Positions 33,438-41,814 of a stretch of DNA of 64,000 bases are shown piece by piece. A program made the translations under genes and the position numbers. The stretch lies in contig NZ_JBOUVX010000002.1 of NCBI RefSeq assembly GCF_050789285.1, positions 310,001-374,000 of the forward strand, given 5' to 3'. Below the pieces are notes generated by a model. That model was not told the DNA's origin. It did not search any database and saw nothing but the letters and a program-made list of their open reading frames with translations. The stretch comes from CAVPWP01 sp050789285. GTDB taxonomy: Bacteria; Pseudomonadota; Alphaproteobacteria; Rhodobacterales; Rhodobacteraceae. Every line of letters begins with the position of its first letter. The stretch's first letter is position 1.

Positions 33438-34232
33438 ATGTCGCGTTCGCTATTTGTGGCGCTTGCAGTGTCTTTCGCAGCGGCTGGGGGCGGCGCTTCC
33501 GCCCAAAGCGCGTCGGACCTTGCAAAGAAGCTTTCGAACCCTCTCGCCGCCCTGGTCAGCGTTCCCTTCCAGCTGAACTACGACGACAACATCGGCCCCG
33601 ATGACGGCGGATCACGCTGGACCCTGAACCTCCAGCCCGTGTTCCCCTTTTCGATCGGCGAGGACTGGAACCTGATCTCGCGCACGATCCTTCCCGTCGT
33701 GTCGATCGACGGGATTCCCCCGGGTGCCGGTTCGGACCTTGGATTCGGAGATACCGTTCAAAGCTTCTTCTTCTCGCCCAAGGCGCCGACCGCCGGCGGC
33801 TGGATCTGGGGTGTCGGTCCGGTTCTGCTTCTGCCGACCTCGTCGGGGTCGAGCTTCGGACTGGGGGAATGGGGCGGGGGCGTCACCGGTGTCGCCTTGC
33901 GCCAGCAGGGCCCATGGACCTATGGCGCGTTGGGCAACCACATCGTCAATTTCACCGGCGACACCGATCTCAACCAGACCTTCCTTCAACCGTTCGTGTC
34001 CTACACCACGCCCACGGCATGGTCCTTCACCCTGAATTCGGAGTCGACCTACGATTGGGAAGCCGAGGACTGGTCCGTTCCCATCAACGCCCTTGTTTCG
34101 AAGATGGCGACGGTTGGCAGCCAACCCGTCAGTTTCGGGGCGGGTGCGCGGTATTGGGCGGACTCGACGCCGGGCGGACCCGAGGGCTGGGGCGCGCGGT
34201 TCGTCGTGACGCTTCTGTTTCCCAAGGGTTAG
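33438..34232 (+). CDS. Outer-membrane beta-barrel protein (transporter/porin-like)
   Basis: 264 residues. Signal peptide SRSLFVALAVSFAAAGGGASAQS, cleaved after about residue 23. The mature part has alternating aromatic/hydrophobic strands: SVPFQLNYDDNIGP, WTLNLQPVFPFSIGEDW, FFSPKAPTAGGWIWGVGPVLLLPT, WTYGALGNHIVNF, FLQPFVSYTTPTAWSFTL, and it ends in VVTLLFPKG, close to a barrel C-terminal strand. This pattern is common in roseobacter proteins annotated only as transporter or neuromedin-U-like. Substrate unknown. Downstream of ahcY with a structured leader over its ribosome binding site. Confidence 0.75.
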   Translation: MSRSLFVALAVSFAAAGGGASAQSASDLAKKLSNPLAALVSVPFQLNYDDNIGPDDGGSRWTLNLQPVFPFSIGEDWNLISRTILPVVSIDGIPPGAGSDLGFGDTVQSFFFSPKAPTAGGWIWGVGPVLLLPTSSGSSFGLGEWGGGVTGVALRQQGPWTYGALGNHIVNFTGDTDLNQTFLQPFVSYTTPTAWSFTLNSESTYDWEAEDWSVPINALVSKMATVGSQPVSFGAGARYWADSTPGGPEGWGARFVVTLLFPKG

Positions 34233-34299
34233 CAAAGTTGGTCAAATCCGCGTAGGGTTTGCCTGACCCTGCGTCATGGCCGGGCCAAGGGGGGCACGG

Positions 34300-34641
34300 A
34301 TGGGGCGGCGGGACGATCTGATCGCGACTTACGCCGAAGATCTTCGCGAGAAATGCGGGATCGAGCCCGACATGGCGCTGCTTGACCGGGTGACGGCCGC
34401 CTGTGGCCCGTTGATCTATGATCCCGTCGCTGCGACGGTCGACCCGACGGACCGCGCCGACCTTGAAAGGATCGGGCGCAATTTCCTGATGCGCAAGCTT
34501 GGCCTCGACGAGGGACCGGACCTCATCGAGGCGATCGAGACCGTTCTGGAGATGTACGGCCCGTCCGAACCGGCCAAGAAGCGCGTGGTCGTCTATTACA
34601 TGCTGGTCAAGCACTTCGGCCGGGACAGGGACTTTCCCTGA
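34300..34641 (+). CDS. DUF2853 family protein
   Basis: 113 residues from the ATG at 34300, preceded by AAGGGGGGCACGG; a start 8 codons earlier is possible but lacks that site. The sequence GRRDDLIATYAEDLREKCGI at the start, CGPLIYDPVAATVDPTDRADLE, NFLMRKLGL and KKRVVVYYMLVKHFG at the end match the small helical DUF2853 family. Function unknown. Followed by a strong hairpin terminator. Confidence 0.85.
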   Translation: MGRRDDLIATYAEDLREKCGIEPDMALLDRVTAACGPLIYDPVAATVDPTDRADLERIGRNFLMRKLGLDEGPDLIEAIETVLEMYGPSEPAKKRVVVYYMLVKHFGRDRDFP

Positions 34642-34786
34642 CAGGGTTGCCCGCCGGAATTGAGCCAAGTTTTATGGGCTTTCCATTTGGCATGCGGCCC
34701 GCTTTTGCGGTAGGACTGACGACGGAAGGCCAGGATGGCCGGACCCTTTATCAGACGCGTGCGGTGAGCGTGGCACGTGGGGTGGT

Positions 34787-34824
34787 GGAGGGTTCCGGCA
34801 GGTCCGGAACCCTCCATTTTCATT
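34787..34824. terminator. Bidirectional hairpin terminator
   Basis: Perfect 12-bp stem GGAGGGTTCCGG (34787-34798) with CCGGAACCCTCC (34804-34815), loop CAGGT, followed by ATTTTCATT on the plus strand. It lies between the convergent DUF2853 and EVE-domain genes. The rest of 34642-34833 holds nothing else I can support. Confidence 0.8.
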
Positions 34825-34833
34825 CCATAGGGG

Positions 34834-35253
34834 TCACTCTGTCAGACCGCCAAGCGCGCAGATGATCCGCCACTCTTCGTCTGTCACGGGCTGCACCGAC
34901 AGCCGCGAGTTGTTCACCAGCACCATCCCGGCCAGCCGTGGGTCGGCCTTGCACATCTCAAGCGTGACGGGCCGCGTCATGTCGCGAAGCGCGCGGATGT
35001 CCACGCATTCCCAGCGCGGGTCGTCGGTGGTGCTGTCGGGGTGCGCCTCGGCGCAGACCTCGACGATGCCGACCACGGCCTTGTCCGTCTGCGAGTGATA
35101 GAAGAACCCTTGGTCGCCCAGCGCCATCGCCCGCATGTTGTTGCGCGCCTGATAGTTGCGCACGCCGTTCCATTCCTCGCCGGCGGACCCTTTCGCCTTC
35201 TGGTCCTCCCAACTCCACGTGTCGGGTTCGGACTTGAAAAGCCAGAACGCCAT
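34834..35253 (-). CDS. EVE domain-containing protein
   Basis: 139 residues from the ATG at 35253 (MAFWLFKSEPDTWSWEDQ); the frame is open 59 codons further upstream through the YciI-like gene, without support. The EVE fold (PUA-like, thymocyte nuclear protein type) is seen in WLFKSEPDTWSWEDQ, EWNGVRNYQARNNMRAMALGDQGFFYHS and VGIVEVCAEAHPD. EVE domains recognise modified bases in DNA or RNA. The start overlaps the stop of the YciI-like gene (CATCA, one-base sharing), so they are co-transcribed. Confidence 0.92.
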   Translation of the reverse strand: MAFWLFKSEPDTWSWEDQKAKGSAGEEWNGVRNYQARNNMRAMALGDQGFFYHSQTDKAVVGIVEVCAEAHPDSTTDDPRWECVDIRALRDMTRPVTLEMCKADPRLAGMVLVNNSRLSVQPVTDEEWRIICALGGLTE

Positions 35254-35525
35254 CAGCCGATCACCCGCTTCCACGGACGGATCGTCACGCTGTCGAACAG
35301 CCCGGCCTTGCCGTAGGGATCGCCCGCGGCCCAGGCTTCGGCCGCGGCCATGTCGGGAAGGTCGAGAATGATCAGCGAGCCGACCATCTCGCCGGCGTCG
35401 TTCAGGAACGGGCCCGCCTGCGCGACGCAACCGGTCGCGTCGATATAGGCCAGATGGGCGGCGCGGTTTTCCTGCCGGATGGGCAGCGCGCCGGGCTTGT
35501 CGAGCGCGATCAGGGCGTAGAGCAT
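35253..35525 (-). CDS. YciI-like protein
   Basis: 90 residues. MLYALIALDKPGALPIRQENRAAHLAYIDA and AGPFLNDAGEMVGSLIILDLPDMAAAEAWAAGDPYGKAGLF match the YciI/DGPF fold, with the conserved His of RAAHLAYI and Asp of AGDPY. Family members are ferredoxin-like dimers of uncertain enzymatic role. In the same leftward operon as tsaD, gpsA and the EVE gene; this gene-pair order is common in Rhodobacterales. Confidence 0.9.
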   Translation of the reverse strand: MLYALIALDKPGALPIRQENRAAHLAYIDATGCVAQAGPFLNDAGEMVGSLIILDLPDMAAAEAWAAGDPYGKAGLFDSVTIRPWKRVIG

Positions 35526-35528
35526 CGT

Positions 35529-36488
35529 TCAGGTCTCCTTCTTGAGCGGGCGGGCCATGAGGGCGGCGGCAGCGTCATCGACCGTGATCCGCCCATCGAC
35601 CACCGCCGCGACCATGTCGGTCAGCGGCATCTCGACCCCGGCGGCCTGCGCGCCAACCGAAACGGCGCGCGCCGTGGCGACGCCTTCGATGGTGATGCCG
35701 TCGGGAAGGCCCATGCCCCGGCCCAGCGCAAGGCCCGCGGTGAAGTTGCGCGATTTCTCGGAGGTGCAGGTCAGGATCAGGTCGCCAAGGCCCGACAGGC
35801 CGGCCAGCGTCTCGGCCCGGGCCCCTGCGGCCACTGCGAAGCGCGTCATCTCGGCGAAACCACGGGTCACGACGGCCGCGCGGGCGCTGTCGGCAAGGCC
35901 GGCGCCGATCGTGATGCCCGCCGCCAGCGCGACGACGTTCTTCAGCGCACCGCCAAGTTCGGCCCCGATGACGTCGTTGCTGAGGTAAAGACGCAGCGTC
36001 GGCGTCGAAAGCCGCGCCTGCAGATCCGCGCCGTCATCCGTCGTGGCAAGGGTCAGCGCGGTCGGCAGGCCGCGCGCGATATCGGCGGCAAAGCTGGGGC
36101 CAGTCAGCACTGCAAGCGGCGAAGAGGGGCAGAACCGGGCGACAAGCGCGCTTGGCCGCAGCCCCGAGGCAAGGTGGACTCCCTTGCAGCACAGAACCAG
36201 CCGGCGTCCATCGATGGCCGCGCCATGGGCCGAAAGGAACGCGTCAAGCAGTTGCGTCGGCACCGCCAGAAGCACGGTATCCGCGTCGATATCGGCAATT
36301 TCAGCCGTGATCGTGACTGTCTCGGGCAGCTCCGCCCCGGGAAGGTGGCGATCGTTGCGCCGGTCTGTGCGCAGCCGCGCCGCCTGGTCGTGATCGCGCG
36401 CCCAAAGCGTGACCGGCCCCAGCGCCCCCAGCGTGATCGACAAAGCCGTGCCGAAGGCGCCCGCGCCGAGAATGGCGACCCCGGTCAT
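35529..36488 (-). CDS. gpsA: Glycerol-3-phosphate dehydrogenase [NAD(P)+] GpsA
   Basis: Makes sn-glycerol 3-phosphate from dihydroxyacetone phosphate for phospholipid synthesis. 319 residues. NAD(P)-binding VAILGAGAFGTALSITLG at the N-terminus, VLTGPSFAADIARGLPTAL, LKNVVALAAGITIGAGLADSARAAVVTRG with the catalytic lysine, and GLSGLGDLILTCTSEKSRNF. It overlaps tsaD by four bases (ATGA) and is followed after 3 bases by the YciI-like gene. Confidence 0.96.
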   Translation of the reverse strand: MTGVAILGAGAFGTALSITLGALGPVTLWARDHDQAARLRTDRRNDRHLPGAELPETVTITAEIADIDADTVLLAVPTQLLDAFLSAHGAAIDGRRLVLCCKGVHLASGLRPSALVARFCPSSPLAVLTGPSFAADIARGLPTALTLATTDDGADLQARLSTPTLRLYLSNDVIGAELGGALKNVVALAAGITIGAGLADSARAAVVTRGFAEMTRFAVAAGARAETLAGLSGLGDLILTCTSEKSRNFTAGLALGRGMGLPDGITIEGVATARAVSVGAQAAGVEMPLTDMVAAVVDGRITVDDAAAALMARPLKKET

Positions 36489-37570
36489 GCCTTCGCTCCC
36501 TTCCTGCCGCCGCCCAGAAGCGCGGGGCTTGTCGCATCAAGCGGCCAGCGCGGGCGGGTCGCGAAGTGGTGTTCGGGGGGGATACCGGCGCGGATGCGCT
36601 CGATCCCGGCCCAGGCGATCATCGCGGCGTTGTCGGTGCACAGCCTGAGCGGCGGCGCGACGAAGGGCAGGCCGGTTGCCTGGGCGACGGTGCGAAGGCC
36701 GTCCCGGATCGCGCCGTTCGCAGCGACGCCGCCGGCCACCGCGAAAGCCGTCAACCCCGGCCCGGCAGCGTCGATCGCCCGCCGCGACTTTTCACTCAGG
36801 ACCTCGGCCACGGCCGTCTGGAAGCCGGCGCAAAGATCGGCGCGATCCCCTTCCGTCAGCCCGCCCTGGTCCGCGACAAGCGCGTCGCGCGCCCGCAGGA
36901 TCGCGGTCTTGAGCCCGGAAAAGGACAGATCGCACCCCGGCCGGTCAAGCAGCGGACGCGGAAAGGCGAACCGCACCGGATCGCCCGTTGCGGCGCAGAC
37001 TTCGACATGCGGCCCGCCGGGCTGGGGCAGGCCAAGGATGCGCGCGGTCTTGTCGAAAGCCTCGCCCGGGGCGTCGTCGATCGTTCCGCCAAGGCGAAGG
37101 AAGGCGTCGGCGCCCTCGACCCGAAGAAACTGGCAATGTCCGCCCGAAACGAGAAGCATGAGATAGGGAAACGCAAGGCCATCGGTCAGCCGCGGCGTCA
37201 GGGCATGACCGGCCAGGTGGTTCACCGGGAAAAGCGGCAGTCCCGCTCCGGCGGCAAGGCCGCGGGCGAACATCACGCCGGACAGAAGCCCGCCGATCAG
37301 CCCGGGCCCCGAGGTCACGGCGATCCCGTCAAGGTCCGAAAGGCGCGTGCCGGCGTCATTCAGCGCGCGCTCGGCCGCATGGTCGATCCGTTCGGCATGG
37401 GCACGGGCGGCGATTTCGGGCACGACCCCGCCGAAGGCCGCATGCAGATCGGCCTGGCCGGACACGACCGACGACAGGATTTCTGGGCCGCGATCGGAAA
37501 GGCGCACGACCGCGGCCGCCGTGTCGTCGCAGCTTGTCTCGATCCCCAGAAGCGTGATCATGTCGGACAT
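36485..37570 (-). CDS. tsaD: tRNA threonylcarbamoyltransferase TsaD
   Basis: Catalytic subunit that transfers the threonylcarbamoyl group to A37 of ANN-decoding tRNAs with TsaB and TsaE. From the ATG at 37570 (MSDMITLLGIETSCDD) it has 361 residues; three codons later another ATG is possible, and the frame is open 15 codons earlier. Metal ligands are in the NHLAGHALTPRL (HxxxH) motif. YLMLLVSGGHCQ, FSGLKTAI and AGGVAANGAIRDGL are family landmarks. Divergent from hemD across 69 bases. Confidence 0.95.
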   Translation of the reverse strand: MSDMITLLGIETSCDDTAAAVVRLSDRGPEILSSVVSGQADLHAAFGGVVPEIAARAHAERIDHAAERALNDAGTRLSDLDGIAVTSGPGLIGGLLSGVMFARGLAAGAGLPLFPVNHLAGHALTPRLTDGLAFPYLMLLVSGGHCQFLRVEGADAFLRLGGTIDDAPGEAFDKTARILGLPQPGGPHVEVCAATGDPVRFAFPRPLLDRPGCDLSFSGLKTAILRARDALVADQGGLTEGDRADLCAGFQTAVAEVLSEKSRRAIDAAGPGLTAFAVAGGVAANGAIRDGLRTVAQATGLPFVAPPLRLCTDNAAMIAWAGIERIRAGIPPEHHFATRPRWPLDATSPALLGGGRKGAKA

Positions 37571-37639
37571 CGGAGCCGATTGTTCCCTCGGTTTCGGGCA
37601 GGTAACACTGCGCATCCGCCCTTACAACAGGAGCGCCGC

Positions 37640-38362
37640 GTGCCCAAGGTGCCCCCCATTCTGCTTCTGACCCGTCCCGCCGCCCAGTCGGAGCGGTTCT
37701 TCGCCCAGTGCGAAGCGGCGCTTGGGCACCCCGTCGAGGCGATCGTCTCGCCCGTGATCGCCATCGTCGCGCGTGAGTTCGACCACGACGCCTCGGGCCT
37801 TGCCGGCGTGATCTTCACTTCGGAAAACGCGGTTGCCGCGCTGGGGGACGCACCCTGGCGGACCGGCCTGCGGGCGTGGTGCGTGGGGCGGCAGACCGCC
37901 GAGGCGGCCGCCGCCGCCGGCTTCGATGCCGTTTCCGCGGACGGTGACGCCGCCGATCTGGTGGCGCTGATCCTGGCGGACCGGCCAGAGGGCCCGCTTC
38001 TTCACCTGCGGGGCGCTCATGTCGCCGACGATACCGCTGCGCGGCTCACCGCTGGCGGCGTCCCGACAAAGGCCGTCGTGATCTATGACCAAGTCGCGCA
38101 ACCGCTGACCCCTGCGGCGCGGCGCTGGCTGCGCGGGTCGGATCGGCCAGTGCTTCTCCCACTGTTTTCGCCCCGTTCGGCCCGCCTTGTTCGGGATGAG
38201 GCGCCCGAGATCGGTCCATCGGTGATTCCCCTTGCGATGAGTGCGCGGGTCGCCGCCGCCTGGGGCGCCGGCCCGCCCTTCGCGAAGATCGCCCGGGAAC
38301 CGACCGCCAACGCCATGCTTTCCCTCGTTCGGGGCGAATTCGGGAATGACGCGGCTTGTTGA
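37640..38362 (+). CDS. hemD: Uroporphyrinogen-III synthase HemD
   Basis: Cyclises hydroxymethylbilane to uroporphyrinogen III, the common precursor of haem, bacteriochlorophyll and cobalamin. The start is the GTG at 37640 after AGGAGCGCCGC, giving 240 residues; the open frame extends far upstream through antisense tsaD without meaning. Family features are ILLLTRPAAQSERFF, GVIFTSENAVAAL, HLRGAHVADDTAARL and VLLPLFSPRSARLVRD. hemC is not next to it. It begins a run of hemD, a Mic60-like gene and hemY. Confidence 0.88.
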   Translation: MPKVPPILLLTRPAAQSERFFAQCEAALGHPVEAIVSPVIAIVAREFDHDASGLAGVIFTSENAVAALGDAPWRTGLRAWCVGRQTAEAAAAAGFDAVSADGDAADLVALILADRPEGPLLHLRGAHVADDTAARLTAGGVPTKAVVIYDQVAQPLTPAARRWLRGSDRPVLLPLFSPRSARLVRDEAPEIGPSVIPLAMSARVAAAWGAGPPFAKIAREPTANAMLSLVRGEFGNDAAC

Positions 38363-38441
38363 CCCTTCGGGGCGGGGCTAGGTTACTTGGGACCCTGCCT
38401 GTCAGGCGAAGTTGACGGATCAGCTGGAAGAGGCGCCGCCC

Positions 38442-39899
38442 GTGGCACGTTCGAGAAAGCCCAAGTCACCCGAGACCCCGGCAAGCGGGGACGAAGAAAT
38501 CGCCGCGGTCGCGCCCACTTTGCCCGAGACGGGCTCGGAACCCCCGGCTGACGCAAGCGAAGCCCCGGACCCCACGGACAATCTGTCAGAGGATGCGCCC
38601 GGCGCCGAGGCGCCTTTGCTTCTGACCGAGGATGTCGACGCGGCGGCAGACCCAGGAAAAGAGAGCAAAGCAGATACGGTGGCAGATGGTGACGCGCCGG
38701 CCGATCTTGCAGCCACTGACCGAGCAGGGGACGAAGCCGCCGTTGCCGACTCGACGATGGAGTCCGAGGCTCGTTCAGAGGCAGAGGCAGAGGCAGAGGC
38801 AGAGGCAGAGGCAGAGGCAGAGGCAGAGCCAGAGCCAGAGCCAGAGCATTCTGCCGCCATGACGGCTCCTCCACCGGCACCGGCGCCTCGCGGACCGGGC
38901 TTTCTTCCCCTGTTTCTTGGTGGTGTCGCGGCCGCCGCGCTGGGGTTTGGGCTTGCGCGCTATGGCATGCCTGACGGATGGCCGACCGCGAACCGCGGCC
39001 CGGCGACCGATGTCATCGCCGCGCTTGACGCGCAGACGGCCCGCGTCACCGCCCTGGAAGAACAGCTGACGGCACTGACCGGACAGGTCGCCGCTCTGGC
39101 GGAACGGCCCGCGTCAGAGGCCGCCGCGCCCCTCGATGTCGATGCCCTGCGCGCCCAGATCATCGCCGGTCTTCCCGCGTCGACCGACGCGGGCGCACTG
39201 GAGACGTTGCAGGGGCGGATCGACGATCTTGCTGCAAGGATCGAGGCGCTTGCCGCCGAGCCGGGTGTCACTGCCGCCCCGACGGACGACCAGATGGCGG
39301 ACTTCCAGGCCCGCCTCGACGCCGCCGTGGCTGAGACGCGCGCCCAGATCGAGGCCGCCCAGGCCGAGGCCGCGCGGATCGAAGCCGAAGCGGCCGCCGC
39401 GGCGGAACGCGCCGCAGCCGCTGCGGCTTTGGAACAGATCGCGGCGGCGGTCGATACGGGTGCCGGGTTTGCCGACCCCCTCGCCATTGTCGCGGCGGCC
39501 GGCGCCGAGGTTCCTGCCGTCCTGTCGGCGGGTGCCGAAGGCGGAGTGCCCACGCTGCCGGTGCTTCAGGCCGATTTCCCCGATGCGGCCCGCGCCGCGC
39601 TTGATGCCTCGATCCGGGCAAGCGAGGCCGGCACGGCCATGGACCGCGCCATCGCCTTCCTGCGCACCCAGACTGGGGCACGGTCGCTTTCCCCGCGCGA
39701 GGGCGACGACCCCGACGCCGTGCTGTCGCGCGCCGAGGCCGCCCTGCGCGACGGTGATCTTGCCGCGACCCTATCCGAGCTGTCAGGCCTGCCCGAGGCC
39801 GGCCTCGCCGCCCTGGCCGACTGGAAGACCGCCGCCGAAACCCGGCAGGCCGCGCTGGACGCCCTGTCCGAGTTGCGCAGCCGTATCGAGACGAATTGA
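38442..39899 (+). CDS. Mitofilin/Mic60-like membrane protein with (Glu-Ala)n tract
   Basis: 485 residues from the GTG at 38442 (GAAGAGG upstream); a TTG at 38412 is an alternative start. Order: an acidic, low-complexity cytoplasmic region with an Ala-Glu then Pro-Glu repeat (about residues 113-136); one membrane segment (FLPLFLGGVAAAALGFGLARY, about 153-173); a long periplasmic coiled coil (about 190-330, including a run of alternating Ala and Glu); and a C-terminal mitofilin-like helical part (FPDAARAALDASIRASEAG, then ALRDGDLAATLSELSGLPEAG). The hemD-Mic60-hemY order is the known alphaproteobacterial arrangement. Mic60 shapes inner-membrane invaginations, which would suit intracytoplasmic photosynthetic membranes. 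Confidence 0.85.
   Translation: MARSRKPKSPETPASGDEEIAAVAPTLPETGSEPPADASEAPDPTDNLSEDAPGAEAPLLLTEDVDAAADPGKESKADTVADGDAPADLAATDRAGDEAAVADSTMESEARSEAEAEAEAEAEAEAEAEPEPEPEHSAAMTAPPPAPAPRGPGFLPLFLGGVAAAALGFGLARYGMPDGWPTANRGPATDVIAALDAQTARVTALEEQLTALTGQVAALAERPASEAAAPLDVDALRAQIIAGLPASTDAGALETLQGRIDDLAARIEALAAEPGVTAAPTDDQMADFQARLDAAVAETRAQIEAAQAEAARIEAEAAAAAERAAAAAALEQIAAAVDTGAGFADPLAIVAAAGAEVPAVLSAGAEGGVPTLPVLQADFPDAARAALDASIRASEAGTAMDRAIAFLRTQTGARSLSPREGDDPDAVLSRAEAALRDGDLAATLSELSGLPEAGLAALADWKTAAETRQAALDALSELRSRIETN
38778..38843 (+). repeat. Hexanucleotide tandem repeat (GAGGCA)8(GAGCCA)3
   Basis: Inside the Mic60-like gene, eight copies of GAGGCA (38778-38825) are followed by three of GAGCCA (38826-38843), coding alternating Glu-Ala then Glu-Pro. 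The 6-base unit keeps the reading frame when copies are gained or lost. Confidence 0.95.
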
Positions 39900-39911
39900 G
39901 GACGAACACCC

Positions 39912-41405
39912 ATGCTCTGGTCCCTTCTGAAGATCGTCCTTTTCGTCTGCATCGTGGCCGGTCTCGCCCTTGGCGCGGCCCATCTGATGGAACTGGGCGC
40001 GGGGCTGCGCGTGTCGGTCGGCACGATGGAGTTCACGTTCGGCCCGCTGCAATCGATCATCGCGATCCTGCTTCTGCTTCTTGCCGCCTGGGTCGCCCTG
40101 CGCGTTGCCGGACTGGTAGTCGCCGTCTTCCGCTTCCTCAGCGGCGACGAAACCGCGATCACGCGCTGGTTCAGCCGCAACCGCGAGCGCAAGGGGTTCG
40201 AGGCCCTGGCCGACGGCATGATGGCCCTTGCCTCGGGCGAAGGGCGGGTGGCCATGACCAAGGCCGCCAAGGCCGAGAAATACCTTGGCCGGCCCGAACT
40301 GACCAATCTTCTGTCGGCCCAGGCCGCGGAACTGGCCGGCGACACCAGGAAGGCGACCGAGGTCTACAAGCGGCTTCTGACCGACGAGCGGACCCGGTTC
40401 GTTGGCGTGCGCGGGCTGATGAAGCAGAAACTGGCCGAAGGCGACACCGAGATGGCGCTGAAGCTTGCCCAGAAGGCCTTTGCATTGAAGCCGCGCCACG
40501 AGGAAACGCAGGACACCCTGCTGCGCCTTCAGGCCGACACCTCGGATTGGGAAGGCGCCCGCAAGACGCTTGCCGCCAAGCTCAAGCACGGCAGTCTGCC
40601 GCGCGACGTCTACAGGCGCCGCGATGCCGTCCTTGCCCTGTCAGAGGCCAAGGACATCCTTGACGAAAACGCCACCATCGAGGCGCGCGAGGCGGCGATC
40701 GAGGCAAATCGCCTGTCGCCGGATCTGATCCCCGCAGCGGCGATGGCGGCGCGTGCCCTTGTGGCCGAGGGCAAGCACCGCAACGCCTCGCGCGTTCTGA
40801 AGAAGGCATGGTCGGTGCATCCCCATCCCGACCTTGCCGCGGCCTTCGCCGAGATCGCGCCCAACGAAACCCCGAAGGCCCGTCTGAAGCGCTTCGAGGC
40901 GCTGACGAAGCTTGCGCCCGAGAACCCCGAAACGCGGATGCTTCTGGCCGAACTGAACATCGCGGCCGAGGATTTCCCCGCAGCCCGGCGTGCGCTGGGC
41001 CCGCTTGCCGAAACCGATCCAACGGCGCGGTCGCTGACCATCATGGCGGCGATCGAACGGGGCGAGGGCGCCGAGGATGCGGTCGTCAAGGGTTGGCTGG
41101 CCCGGGCGCTGAGCGCGCCGCGCGGACCCCAGTGGGTTTGCGACAGTTGCCATGCGATCCACGTGGCCTGGATGCCGGTCTGCGACAACTGTGGCGGCTT
41201 CGACACCCTGTCCTGGACCCGTCCGCCGAAGGAAAGCGGGCTGATGCCCGCGGGCGCCGAGATGCTGCCGCTGATCGTGGGCAAGGTCACACCACCTGCC
41301 GCGCCCGAGTCCGCCGAGGTAGCTGTCGTCGAGGAGGCGGTCGTCGTCGATGAGGCCGCGGCCGAGGCGGCGTCGAGTGACGAGACGCAAAAAACCCGAA
41401 CTTAG
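39912..41405 (+). CDS. hemY: HemY-like tetratricopeptide membrane protein
   Basis: 497 residues; starts 12 bases after the Mic60-like gene. Two N-terminal membrane segments (LLKIVLFVCIVAGLALGAAHLM and SIIAILLLLLAAWVALRVAGLV) are followed by the HemY N domain and TPR-type helices (FEALADGMMALASGEGRVAMTKAAKAEKYL onward). A zinc-ribbon-like motif closes the folded part: CDSC...CDNC with cysteines at about residues 410, 413, 424 and 427. The acidic tail follows. HemY of this type is not an oxidase; it is linked to late haem synthesis by genetics in E. coli and by position beside hemD. Confidence 0.88.
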   Translation: MLWSLLKIVLFVCIVAGLALGAAHLMELGAGLRVSVGTMEFTFGPLQSIIAILLLLLAAWVALRVAGLVVAVFRFLSGDETAITRWFSRNRERKGFEALADGMMALASGEGRVAMTKAAKAEKYLGRPELTNLLSAQAAELAGDTRKATEVYKRLLTDERTRFVGVRGLMKQKLAEGDTEMALKLAQKAFALKPRHEETQDTLLRLQADTSDWEGARKTLAAKLKHGSLPRDVYRRRDAVLALSEAKDILDENATIEAREAAIEANRLSPDLIPAAAMAARALVAEGKHRNASRVLKKAWSVHPHPDLAAAFAEIAPNETPKARLKRFEALTKLAPENPETRMLLAELNIAAEDFPAARRALGPLAETDPTARSLTIMAAIERGEGAEDAVVKGWLARALSAPRGPQWVCDSCHAIHVAWMPVCDNCGGFDTLSWTRPPKESGLMPAGAEMLPLIVGKVTPPAAPESAEVAVVEEAVVVDEAAAEAASSDETQKTRT

Positions 41406-41447
41406 GGCTACCACCCTGCGCGAAACCTTGGTAAGAGCCGCGCCGGC

Positions 41448-41523
41448 GCCGCTGTAGCTCAGCTGGTAGAGCACGTCATTCGTAATGATGGGGTCGGGGG
41501 TTCGAGTCCCTTCAGCGGCACCA
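41448..41523 (+). tRNA. tRNA-Thr (anticodon CGT)
   Basis: 76 bases including an encoded CCA. The acceptor stem GCCGCTG pairs with CAGCGGC. The D arm has GCTC-AGCTGGT-AGAGC. The anticodon arm CGTCA-TTCGTAA-TGATG carries CGT, reading ACG (Thr). The T arm is GGGGG-TTCGAGT-CCCTT. Follows hemY by 42 bases. Confidence 0.95.
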
Positions 41524-41541
41524 CTCACCAAGAGAAGAAGT

Positions 41542-41570
41542 AATTTGCTCAATGCGTTGAGCAAATTTCG
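41542..41570 (+). terminator. Hairpin after tRNA-Thr
   Basis: Perfect 11-bp stem AATTTGCTCAA (41542-41552) with TTGAGCAAATT (41557-41567), loop TGCG, then T and CG. AT-rich stem 18 bases after the tRNA; likely its terminator, although the U-tract is short. Confidence 0.65.
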
Positions 41571-41814
41571 TCGCGATGAGACCCCCCTCGCCCTCTTTCC
41601 GACGGTAATGCCGCTTTTGAAAAGCGCCAACGTGAACCGCGCCGGCACCAAACGCGCCCCTGCAAGGTGCCACAACGCGCCGACACCCGCGATTGCCGGC
41701 GGGACCAGCGGCAAGGCAGTGACCGCCGGATCGTCGGGGCTGCCCGATCAAAAGCACGTCGATGGGCCCGGCAGATACCAACCTTTAGCGCCCCTGCGTC
41801 GCCTATCGGACGTG

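Noticed and set aside
34647..34865. 72-codon plus-strand frame between the DUF2853 and EVE genes
   Set aside because: It runs through the perfect terminator hairpin and into antisense of the EVE gene, and it has no ribosome binding site.
38778..38843. CRISPR-like array
   Set aside because: The unit is only 6 bases with no spacers and lies inside a coding region. I saw no other CRISPR array.
41448..41523. Phage or island attachment duplication of tRNA-Thr
   Set aside because: No direct repeat of the tRNA 3' end and no integrase gene were seen downstream within the window.
40641..41714. Minus-strand frame opposite hemY and tRNA-Thr, including the peptide GTRTPDPIITNDVLYQLSYSG-like segment
   Set aside because: This peptide is the well-known artefact from reading a tRNA gene backwards. 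The rest is antisense of hemY with no family character.
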